In this document: in pieces, positions 51,443 to 60,430 of the stretch
Layout: each line of letters opens with the position of its first letter
Position numbering within the stretch: the first letter of the stretch is position 1
NCBI GenBank assembly: GCA_030998225.1
Contig: JAPYXD010000737.1
Span: 1,984,001 to 2,048,000 of the forward strand
Reading direction: 5' to 3'
Length of the DNA stretch: 64,000 nt
DNA from: Diplolepis rosae
Lineage: Eukaryota; Arthropoda; Insecta; Hymenoptera; Diplolepididae
Made by a program: the position numbers and the translations under genes
Notes under the pieces: model-generated
What the model saw: only the letters and a program-made list of their open reading frames with translations
The model's database searches: none
What the model was told of the DNA's origin: nothing

Positions 51443-52105
51443 TTATACGCCTGATCTAAAGGCGTCCTTCATATAAAAGAAGAAATAGAACTGAATTTGT
51501 CTAGTTATCTCTTTCGATCAGTGATCCCAGATCGTGGGAGCTGGCGGCCCCCACCACGCTCCCATGTGGGAGCACACACAATCAAGCGCGCCGTGTCGGT
51601 GTGTACCCCACTTCCTCGCTTCGATTACACGCTTTCGTCTGTTGAGCCAAGATCGAAAATTATGTTTCTGTCGACTTCGTGTCAAAGTGGCGCGAAGCAG
51701 ACGACAAATTTAAAATCACCAAATTTATCATTTAGGATATTACCTTTCTTTCTTTGATATTTCCAAAAACATTCACTTAAAATGAATATCTAAACATTTT
51801 ATTTTAAATTTTAGGATGATTTTCTATTAAAATTTAAACTCAATAAATTTTCAGTTTCAAAACAAAATATCAAGTTCAATATTTTTTATCTGTGCAAATC
51901 AAATAGTTCAATTAGAAAATTATGTAGAGAATATTATATATTAAGGAATGGTAAAATATGATATTGTAGTTTAAAAAATAAAATATTAAAATACTTAAGT
52001 AATACATAAATTATATCTAATTATATACTCGAAATTATATGATAGAGTTTCTTCTTTGGTATGAGGCAACATTGAAAAAAATTTCATTCAAATAAAATAC
52101 TCAGA

Positions 52106-53214
52106 AAACTTTTTAAAATACGTAATATTATTCACATATGAATTTTATTATAAAACTGTGAATAAAAGGTTTCAGTATTCAAAAAACCAAAATCACATCT
52201 AAATTTGCATACGAAATTACACTTTACGATTTCTCTTATATAAAATAAGAATATAAAATATTTATTTCAAATAAAATAGTTTTGAAAAAAATTTTGTTGT
52301 ACGTGAATCAACTATATCAATTAAAAAATTAAGTGGGAAATATTTTATTTAAAAAAAATAAGTAATAAGAAATTAAGGTTAAAAATCTACTTTCTTAATT
52401 ACATGGTGATAGTAGATAAAAATGTTCTCATTTTACGTTTTAGTGGCTTATATGCATAGACTTTTCAATGAAAAAAAGCAAACACATAAGCAAAATTTTC
52501 TAATTGATGCAGTCGATCAAATTTATAAAACAGAAACATATTTTAATTAATATATTAATTTAAAGCTTCAAAGATTTATTAACTTAAAATTTTACTTGGA
52601 ATTTTCCAAGAATTTCACATAATCTCAAAAATGTTTATATTAGGCGAATGCTTTTCAGATATCAATAAAATTCCGTAGTCAATAAATGTTTAAAGTTTCA
52701 AGTTAAGGTATTGATGGGAAATTTAGTAGCTTTTTTAGTTAACTATTTTAATCAGTAAATTCTTCATTTTCGTAGATTTTTTCAACTTTTCAATTAAAAA
52801 TTTATGCATAGGCCAAAAAAACGTGAGGTGAAAATTTAGAATCATCAGCCACAATTTCTAGGCAACAGAAAATTTACTTCGATTGTGGTAGGGCCCTAGC
52901 TGTTTTGCCCTGTCAGTAATCAGGTGCTGATCCATTTATTCAAAAATATGCAATAAGACGAAAGCGAAAAAAAATAGTTCTAATTATATAATATAAAACA
53001 TTGTATGCAAGATTGTAGCCAAATCTGAAAAATATTTCTTTGAATGCAATGTATAAATAATCTTTTTTCAGAAATTTGGAAAAACATGTCGTCCTAATTA
53101 TATAATGTCCGTAAATTAATAGTATTCAATAACGATCGTATAAGAATGATCAAGGTAATTGGCTGATATGCAGCAAATGCGAGTTCAAACCCCTGTACTT
53201 CTAAAAAATTTTAC
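52106..53214. other. A+T-rich interior of the 51518-55528 element
   Basis: No frame, RNA gene or repeat match was recognised. Confidence 0.4.
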
Positions 53215-54258
53215 ATTCTCATCATGGATGAGAAGGTATTGGTTTTATGTGAAAAATGACTTTCGAAATTTTCATCAAATCTTTACGTTTTGAGACCCCC
53301 TGAGTCAGAAAAAAGGGTTTTTACGAAAGTGTCTGTCTGTCTGTCTGTCTGTCTGTAGGTCGTGTGCGGCATAACTCTCGATAGAATTATCAGATTGAAT
53401 TGAGCTTTGGTACACTTTATCGGAGCCGAAAAAGTAAGGACAAGTTCGTTAACCAGCCACATCCAATCAAAATTGAGGGATTGAGCACTACTTTTGTGTT
53501 TTTGAAAATAATTTTTTGAAAAAATAAAAAATTCATTACTGGTTTTTGATAGTGCTCATAAATCTCTAAAAATTATTCTAATAACATTTTTTGATTAAAT
53601 CAAAATTAGAAATGTTATAGCATATTCAAATTCGAAAAAGTCAATATCAAAATTCCATTTTCCAGTTAAATTATACGAGATACGAAAAAACGTTATGATA
53701 CAATATTATTTTCTACATAAAGTCCTACAAATTTGAATTGTAACATTTTTTCATAAGATGCATATTTTTCTTTTTAATTCAAAAAAACAATATTGAAAAT
53801 CCAAATTTCAATTTTTCAAGAATAATATTCGAAATACGAAAAAAACGTAAGAATACAAAGTTTGTCGTTTCAAAAAGATCTACAAATTTTGTCTCACACA
53901 GTTTCTGATAAAACATATATTTTTCGTTTCAATTAAAAAAAAAAACGATTAAAATTCAAAAAATCCATTTTTTAGACAAAATATGTGTGATACAAAAAAA
54001 ACGTTTAGATGGAAAATTGTTTGCCTAAATGAGGTCTACAAATTCTCATTAAGACATTTCGGGACAGGAGGTATATTTTATGTTTTGATTTTTAATATTA
54101 AAAGAATTCGATTTTTTTCACCAAAATATGTAAGATACGAAATAAGCGTTGTTCTGCAAAATCGTTTCCTTAAGTAAAGTCTACGACTGTTTTTTCTTTT
54201 TGAGAGATTTGGAAGAAAATATATTATTTTAATCATGTAATTTATTAAAAAGTTACAC
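53215..54258 (+). mobile_element. Interspersed repeat family A, 3'-truncated copy
   Basis: Starts ATTCTCATCATGGATGAG with the (gtct)n block intact, and lacks the G+C-rich hairpin end. The frame at 53983-54177 is incidental. Confidence 0.7.
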
Positions 54259-54944
54259 TGAAAAAAATGGTTTTATATATACATAAAAACAAAGTTTTCT
54301 GAATATTATAGAGCTCAACTGAATTTTCAAAAAATGTATCTTAAAAACTACCAAACTGTAAAAGAACTTTTATAAAATTATCATAAAATTGTGTAACTGT
54401 AACTGAGTTTCAATTGCATGTGGATGAATTTTCAGTTGCATGTGAGTGCATTGAACTTCAGTTACCAAAACGTAAAATTATTCCTATTACAAGTATCAGT
54501 ATTTCCAGGTAAACATATACAGAATATTCAACACTTTGGAACTGAAGTTTAATAAAAAAAATTGTTTTTATAAATTTACTAAAAAGTAACAGAATGTCCT
54601 GAAATTCTGTCTAAATTCTGGGAAATTGCGGTAGAAAATTCTAACAGTGTAGAATTCGTACTAGCAATTCTAAACTAATTTTCATAAATAATCCTTTGTA
54701 ATTTTATACTACATATGTACTTACATCTATATCATCAGTAGCATTTAGACACAAATATATACTACTTTTTAGTTGATTTACATCAGAGTTATGTGCTAGA
54801 AATTTATTTTTATTCCTAAGGAAGTTTTTAGATAATTTACCAATGTTTTCTGTACAATTTTATGTAAATTTTCTCACGACATTTTACATTTTTAAGTTTA
54901 TCCCAAAATAGGGATCATATGTGCAGTATTTTATTTGAATGAAA
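54259..54944. other. A+T-rich DNA with a possible short MITE
   Basis: ACACTG at about 54254 and CAGTGT at about 54645 could be ends of a ~395-bp insertion. No other support. Confidence 0.3.
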
Positions 54945-55544
54945 TTTTTTTCAATGTTACCTCATACCAAAGAAGAAACTCTATTGTATAATTTCGAGTG
55001 TATAATTAGATATAATTTATGTATTACTTAAGTATTTTAATATTTTATTTTTTAAACTACAATATCATATTTTACCATTCCTTAATATATAATATTCTCT
55101 ACATAATTTTCTAATTGAACTATTTGATTTGCACAGATAAAAAATATTGAACTTGATATTTTGTTTTGAAACTGAAAATTTATTGAGTTTAAATTTTAAT
55201 AGAAAATCATCTTTTGAGTCTTTAAATCATCCTAAAATTTAAAATAAAATGTTTAGATATTCATTTTAAGTGAATGTGTTTGGAAATATCAAAGAAAGAA
55301 AGGTAATATCCTAAATGATAAATTTGGTGATTTTAAATTTGTCGTCTGCTTCGCGCCACTTTGACACGAAGTCGACAGAAACATAATTTTCGATCTTGGC
55401 TCAACAGACGAAAGCGTGAAATCGAAGCGAGGAAGTGGGGGACACACTGACACGGCGCGCTTGATTGTGTGTGCTCCCACATGGGAGCGTGGTGGGGGCC
55501 GCCAGCTCCCACGATCTGGGATCACTGACTCCACGTGCTACGTT

Positions 55545-56389
55545 TAGGCACGGACTTTTGAATGGCGCAACGCGCTTTTGAACTGCGCAGCTCTCTTTAT
55601 TTTTAAAAGTTTACGATTAAATTTGCAAAAATCATTATATGACGTTCTAATTGAAGCTAGTTTAACAAAGGGAACATTTATAAATAAATTTTGTTTCTTA
55701 TATTTTTTCCTACCTCTACTTGCTTGCATCGTTGCTCATAAATCTTTTTAGTAACTCTTTTATTCTTCCAAAACCACATTTTACTGGTTTTACTCATATT
55801 CATTTGAGTTATGTATCATTAGTCTATCTTTTAAGTTAGACAAAAGGCGAAATAAACACGTCGCGGCGAAGGGCGGTTGAGCAGAGTGTATGCCCTGGGC
55901 TGGTATGCCTGACGTTGCCAAATTCACGATTGCCACCACGCGAGTCAATAGTAAGTCAAAGCGCTCTCTCGACTGACTAGCTCCGTACCCACCATACTCC
56001 CTTAAGCTGTATAAATTGAAAATATTCAAGTCCAGCGATAAAACGCAAGATATGATGTTGAACATTTGGGCGTATATGATGAGTTTGATTTTGAATTTTT
56101 TATTGATTTTAATATCAGAAACTTATTGGTAGTCATTAAACAATAATTAATTAATTATAATATTAAATTATAATTAATTATAATATTAAAGTATAATTAA
56201 TTATTAAATATTATATTATAATTATATTATAATTAAATATAATTTAATAATAAATTAATACATTTTAATTAATAAATGAATAAATTTAAAAATCAAGTAT
56301 TAAATTTTAATGAATAAATAAATTTTAATTTTAATCAATCATTTTAATAAATGAATATAAATAATATTTAAACATATATCCACATTAGA
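55545..56389 (-). repeat. Candidate 3' LTR of the endogenous retrovirus
   Basis: Minus strand: a purine tract GTAGAAAGGGAG (56390-56401) is followed by a very A+T-rich ~290-bp stretch (U3-like), a TTTATA box (about 56010), an arthropod initiator TCAGT (55972-55976) at the right distance, and AATAAA (55759-55764) about 210 nt on. Short frames here (55544-55729, 55790-56065) are unconvincing. Exact ends need the 5' LTR, which is outside the window. Confidence 0.35.
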
Positions 56390-56401
56390 CTCCCTTTCTA
56401 C
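56390..56401 (-). other. Candidate polypurine tract
   Basis: GTAGAAAGGGAG on the minus strand, the best purine run between the last gene and the A+T-rich U3-like stretch. It would prime plus-strand DNA synthesis. Confidence 0.3.
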
Positions 56402-56538
56402 AAAGCTGAATTTCGGAATTATAAAAAATAAAAATAACAAGGATTGTCTAGTTTGTATGTTGACTCTAATTTACAATCACAATCAATTTCCTCAGCAAAT
56501 AAGTACTTGTAATAATGTTTCTTCAAATTGAATTGAAT

Positions 56539-56886
56539 TTATTGTTCATTAGTACAACCTTTACAGTCGTTTGCCCTACAGCGTGGCGTTATTAATGCTT
56601 CCCTACAACCGTTACAATTCATATTAACGCATTGTATTTTACAAACTGAGTGCCATGAGGTACAGAATTCGTATTCATTTTGTTCTGTAATTGGTAATTT
56701 TTCGAAGCAAAATTGGCAAAATTTCTTTGTTGTTTGCTGACTGTAATAAATGAATAAGGTTGACTCTTCTAAGTCGAAACAAAAACTATTTATTAAATGT
56801 CCATATGTGATTGGATAATCCTGTGGACATACACCGTCCACAGGTCCTGAGTGGAACACGATCGGTTCTGCCGCAGTCGGAATCAT
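56539..56886 (-). CDS. Small 12-cysteine protein, last gene of the retrovirus (unknown function)
   Basis: 115 codons, intact. It has 12 Cys, mostly in pairs: FCQFC, then a cluster CTSWHSVCKIQC and CNGC, then CRANDCKGC at the C-terminus, a pattern suggesting zinc binding. There is no signal peptide or membrane segment. I do not recognise the family; it is not a standard zinc knuckle or RING by spacing. It sits 340 bp downstream of the second Env on the same strand, between env and the candidate LTR. A TATA box 60 nt upstream (56946-56953) suggests its own promoter. It could be a regulatory protein of the virus or a captured gene. Confidence 0.55.
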   Translation of the reverse strand: MIPTAAEPIVFHSGPVDGVCPQDYPITYGHLINSFCFDLEESTLFIYYSQQTTKKFCQFCFEKLPITEQNEYEFCTSWHSVCKIQCVNMNCNGCREALITPRCRANDCKGCTNEQ

Positions 56887-57224
56887 TCCATAAATTTAAA
56901 AAGAAAGGGATCTAAATTTACTTAACTATACCCTTGATTATATGACTTTTATACTTTATCTATTTAATTCGTGCAAAAGTACCGAAATTTGATTCTAACA
57001 GAAGTTATACATTATTGAAAGGTATTCTACTTCTCCATTAGAAAAACAATTCTTATATTACAATACCCTTACAAAAACTGTTCTTCTAAAGGTACATTCC
57101 CAATGATCATGCTGTGGTTTTACAGTATAGAAAGAGAGGGATGGATTGTACTTGTACCAGGAAGGTTGAAAGGATGGAACATATGGGTCCTTTCCAGTTT
57201 ATAGATACGTTTGAAAAGAAGTAG
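56887..57224 (-). other. Spacer between F-type env and the Cys-rich gene
   Basis: No open frame of note. Contains the TATA box at 56946-56953. Confidence 0.4.
56946..56953 (-). promoter_or_regulatory. TATA box (TATAAAAG) upstream of the Cys-rich gene
   Basis: A canonical TATAAAAG on the minus strand, 60 nt before the ATG at 56886. This leaves about 30 nt to a start site and a short leader. Confidence 0.45.
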
Positions 57225-59006
57225 TTAAAATTTGAATGATAGGTCACTTAGAAGAGGTTTTGTTGATAGGCTAAGAGGAGTTTTCTGATCTAGTTTAATT
57301 TCATTTATATTTTTATTAGTTTTTTTTGAAATTTTTTGAATTTTAATTAGTATTATTAATAGAATAATTATTATAAGAAAAGTAACTATAGTATGTGCTA
57401 TATATATTTTATGTGCACTAGAATTAAAAATAGATGGGATAATTTTCTGAATATTAGCATATTTTGTGAGTAGAAAAACATGACTTTCAAAAGTCGATAT
57501 AAGCATGTCATCTTTTTTATGAAAAAGATGTAATACGTTTTTTAACAAGTGAGGTTCTGTGATCGACATATTATATAAGAAGGGAGAAATTATTTCAAGA
57601 GAAGTGGTCGATTTACTAAGTGGAATTGAGTTATCCATTATTTTTGGGTAATTTTTAATATTATAGTATGGAATTGATGAGTCCAAATTACAGTCAGATT
57701 CTATTTGTAAAATTCCTATTCCTTGAAGAGTAATAAGGGTTTTGGAATTTTTGGAGCAAGATAAAAAGATTTGCTTAGGAAGAATAGTTGAATAAAGCCA
57801 TCCACGGTGTGACAACAGTGGTGTTAAAAAGGGATATTCATTGAAAGTTATAAATGTTTTACATTTATACGGTTGGGATTTTATAAACATTGATGTTTCG
57901 CAAATAGGATTATTTTGAGTACTGTATATGGAATGAGGAGGGTGACAAAAATTTTGAAGTCCATTTTGGTGGCATGAAGCGAGGAAATTTTCATTTGTTG
58001 TGAAGTAAGATTCGTTATTTGGAGAAATCGCGATATAAGAAAATTGAGGTTTTATGAATATAGGTATAATATAATCAGTGTTGAAGTCAAAATGTATAGG
58101 GGTTGAATGTGTTTTAAATAATTGAAATTCTTAAGAAGATGGAATTTTTATTGTCATATTAAAAATTAAGTATTTATTTAAATTAAAGTATCTTATTCTA
58201 GAAAATGGAATGACCATAGAAAAAAGAGACGTTGGAAAGTGAGGGTCTTCTTTGTTAGATTTGAAGTCTAGGAAGGTATCTGGAAGCAGCATGGGGTGCC
58301 ATAAATTTGTGGCGGCATGGGTCATAGCTTCCGTAAGCTGTGTTAGGAGTGATAGAAAGGATCGGGATATTTCATGCAAGTCCATCAGCCAATTTGCTGC
58401 AAGAATTCTATAAATGTGCAAATTTGGGTAAATTTGTGATTTATGCCAGTCTTTGTACATCGTAACGTTATTGAGATTGGATGAAAGATTTTTAATTTGT
58501 TCAGAAAATGGATTTGGGAGTAGGAACAAATTTTCTTTAGGCCAATAAAGAGAAGTTTTTTGTCTTATTTTTGATTGTAGAAGAACTTTTTGATTTTGGT
58601 GTAAAAATGGATCACTATTTTTGGGAATTTTAGTGATGTTATGAGATTGTCTGGATATAAATGAAATTTCTCCGAGAAAATAATTTATACGTTCTTTCAT
58701 AAATTCAAGCTGAGTGTGGTGATTATATATATTACAGTTGTTTGCAATATTTGTGAGTATACAATGTTCATAAAGTTTGTGAGATATATCTACTATTTTA
58801 TATTTTAAGTTTTCTGGTTGCAAAATGTCAAAATAAGAGATAAAATTATAATTTTCGGAAAATAGACGTATTTTTGAAATTGGTTCAAAATAAATACCAG
58901 ATGAGTGATAAAATTGTGAATTGATATACAAGTTATCTGCTTTAGAAGTGAAAAACAGAATTAGCATCAAGTATACGCCATAAGGTGGTTGGTATAGGAA
59001 TTTCAT
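57225..59006 (-). pseudogene. env: Second envelope: F-type (insect gypsy Env / baculovirus F-like), broken by one stop
   Basis: ATG at 59006 opens a frame with an N-terminal signal peptide (hydrophobic to about residue 24). Next is the conserved opening GIYFEPISKIRLF of gypsy-type Env and baculovirus F-like fusion proteins, then a His/Asn-rich ectodomain. A TAA at 58131-58133 ends it after 291 codons. The same frame then continues, still family-like, for about 300 codons: Cys pairs, GIGILQIESDC near the stem, a transmembrane segment at about 57345-57420 and a short basic tail, ending at 57225. As it stands the product would be a secreted fragment lacking the anchor. No clear furin site was recognised. 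A strong splice acceptor lies 17 nt before the ATG. Confidence 0.7.
58131..58133 (-). other. In-frame stop (TAA) inside the F-type env
   Basis: Separates two halves in the same reading frame. There is no length change, so a single substitution would account for it. Readthrough cannot be excluded. Confidence 0.6.
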
Positions 59007-59021
59007 TATGCTTCTCGAATG

Positions 59022-59042
59022 GCTGAAAAAGAAAAAAAAGGA
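59022..59042 (-). promoter_or_regulatory. Splice acceptor before the F-type env
   Basis: Minus strand: a long pyrimidine run ending ...tctttttcag (AG at 59024-59023), 17 nt upstream of the env ATG. It is among the strongest acceptors in the element and implies a spliced env mRNA. Confidence 0.6.
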
Positions 59043-59065
59043 TTAGTATTGGATAAATTGGATGT

Positions 59066-59650
59066 TTACATATGATTGGATTTAGGTCTAGAAGTTTTTT
59101 GGAAAAAAGGGGAAAATAGATTACTAAATGTTGAGGAGTTTCGTGGTGGAAGTGGAGGGGGAACTTGTGTTGATTTATCAGCTTTAAAAACATTCCGTCT
59201 ACGGCACTCTTTTGTAGCATGCATTTGAGTGTTACAATATCTACATGAATTTTTCCATGATACTAATTTTGGTCTTGGATCAGTTTGAACACTTTGATTC
59301 TTCGTTTTTTTTGTTTCTTTACATTTATTATTATAAAAATCTTCATCGCAAAGATCATAAGATCTTATTAATATTTGTAGTAATTTTAAAGCAGCTCTAT
59401 TTTCGGCTAACTCGCTTGTAGGACCCGCTTGTACAGCAAAATGATCGTTTGTATTAACTTGAGCAAGAAAAAATGATTTGGTTTTTGAATTTGGATCAGG
59501 ATAAACGATGTATTGTGGTAACGGTAATCCATATTTTATCGTAAAATTTCTCAAAATTTCTACGTGGTTTAAAAGTCCCAGAGAGTCTGTTCTACATATC
59601 TTTTTTTTGTAACTTCGCACGTGGGTAGGCTCATCGTAGTAATGCTCCAT
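59066..59650 (-). CDS. dsRNA-binding domain + CCHC zinc-knuckle protein
   Basis: 194 residues. About 27-95 form one dsRBD: helix HVEILRNFTIKYGLP, the strand block QYIVYP, FFLAQV and HFAVQAG, and a final helix ELAENRAALKLLQIL. Residues about 136-149 are a perfect retroviral-type zinc knuckle, C-x2-C-x4-H-x4-C (CRYCNTQMHATKEC). The C-terminus has a proline motif VPPPLPPR that could bind SH3 or similar domains. Such a protein would bind dsRNA and single-stranded nucleic acid in the cytoplasm; suppression of Dicer-based antiviral silencing is the natural inference, but is untested. It may descend from the neighbouring double-dsRBD gene by duplication. An acceptor (gattcag, AG 59665-59664) lies 13 nt before the ATG. 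Confidence 0.7.
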   Translation of the reverse strand: MEHYYDEPTHVRSYKKKICRTDSLGLLNHVEILRNFTIKYGLPLPQYIVYPDPNSKTKSFFLAQVNTNDHFAVQAGPTSELAENRAALKLLQILIRSYDLCDEDFYNNKCKETKKTKNQSVQTDPRPKLVSWKNSCRYCNTQMHATKECRRRNVFKADKSTQVPPPLPPRNSSTFSNLFSPFFQKTSRPKSNHM

Positions 59651-59687
59651 TATAGATGATTTCCTGAATCAGTATGGAATATTTATA

Positions 59688-60419
59688 TTAGAATTTATTG
59701 TACTGATTGGGGGGTCTATATCCGCATTTAAAACGTTTCTTAAAGCTTTTTCCAGAAAAAGGCGATGTAGTAGAAGTATTATTTCTTTTTATTTTATAAG
59801 GATTTATATTTTTAAAACGACTGTTAATATTAGGTTTTGTTATCTGACCACTCGTTGAAGGTTTTGGATCATTTATAAGTGATTCTTGGATTGTAACATG
59901 CAAATGTTCTAGTGAGTTTATTAAATTTACTTCACATTTTTTATCATTTTGCAAAAGAAAATTTATTGTTTTTATAGCTGCGAAATCCATTGCTGTTTTT
60001 ATTGTGTTTCCAATTCCTATTCGTTTGATATCATTAATAAAACAAATTGCTATGTATGTTGAGTTTTTTGATGAAGTTTTTACTCGTAATACTGTATATT
60101 TTGGATACTCGATTTTATTTTGAGTGCAAATTTCGTTTAATTTATAGAAATTTTGACCAATAGAATTCGGTTGGACGTTTTCATTTGTTTCCTTTGATTC
60201 ATTAATTAAGGCATTATATAAATTTTGTGCTACCTTTTGCTTTACGTTTTCTTTATCTTTGCCACTATTCATTATTATATAATTGTTATATTGTAAATTA
60301 ACGTGAAATAGACATTCATTATTATTAGTTTGTTCAATGAGTATCTCATAAATGAGGGGTGGATCTCCTCTTTGTTGAATAATTTTGTTTAGTAAGGTTG
60401 TAAAAGGAACATGCGACAT
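59688..60419 (-). CDS. Double dsRNA-binding-domain protein
   Basis: 243 residues. dsRBD 1 (about 5-72) has PFTTLLNKIIQQRGDPPLIY, three strand-like segments and the helix ENVKQKVAQNLYNAL. dsRBD 2 (about 87-157) has FYKLNEICTQNKIEYPKY, AICFIN, GIGNTIKTAMDFAAIK. The helix-strand-strand-strand-helix order and key residues (P-Y, the G near the strand end, A-A in the last helix) fit. The tail is basic and Ser/Pro-rich. Two dsRBDs and no enzyme domain is the layout of RNAi co-factors (R2D2/Loquacious/TRBP type) and of viral silencing suppressors. The ATG is 11 nt after the stop of the glycoprotein gene, so it may be expressed from the same message or from a weak acceptor (cttaaag). Confidence 0.75.
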   Translation of the reverse strand: MSHVPFTTLLNKIIQQRGDPPLIYEILIEQTNNNECLFHVNLQYNNYIIMNSGKDKENVKQKVAQNLYNALINESKETNENVQPNSIGQNFYKLNEICTQNKIEYPKYTVLRVKTSSKNSTYIAICFINDIKRIGIGNTIKTAMDFAAIKTINFLLQNDKKCEVNLINSLEHLHVTIQESLINDPKPSTSGQITKPNINSRFKNINPYKIKRNNTSTTSPFSGKSFKKRFKCGYRPPNQYNKF

Positions 60420-60430
60420 TCTTTAAGATG

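Larger units (their letters stand above)
51518..55528. mobile_element. Element with ~590-bp terminal inverted repeats
   Basis: Arms 51518-52105 and about 54945-55528 are inverted copies at about 97 percent identity, starting TCAGTGATCCCAGATCG. CAGTG-type ends hint at hAT, but no matching 8-bp flanks were found. The spacer holds a family A copy and A+T-rich DNA. Mirror-image frames in the two arms (51497-51757 plus, 55289-55534 minus) share the same peptide only because the arms are inverted copies. Confidence 0.6.

Noticed and set aside
51497..51757. Arg/Pro-rich frame matched by 55289-55534 on the other strand
   Set aside because: The two are the inverted terminal repeats of one element; the shared peptide reflects DNA identity only.
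55790..56065. 91-codon minus-strand frame
   Set aside because: Overlaps the promoter-like part of the candidate LTR, has no motif, and is not preceded by an acceptor.
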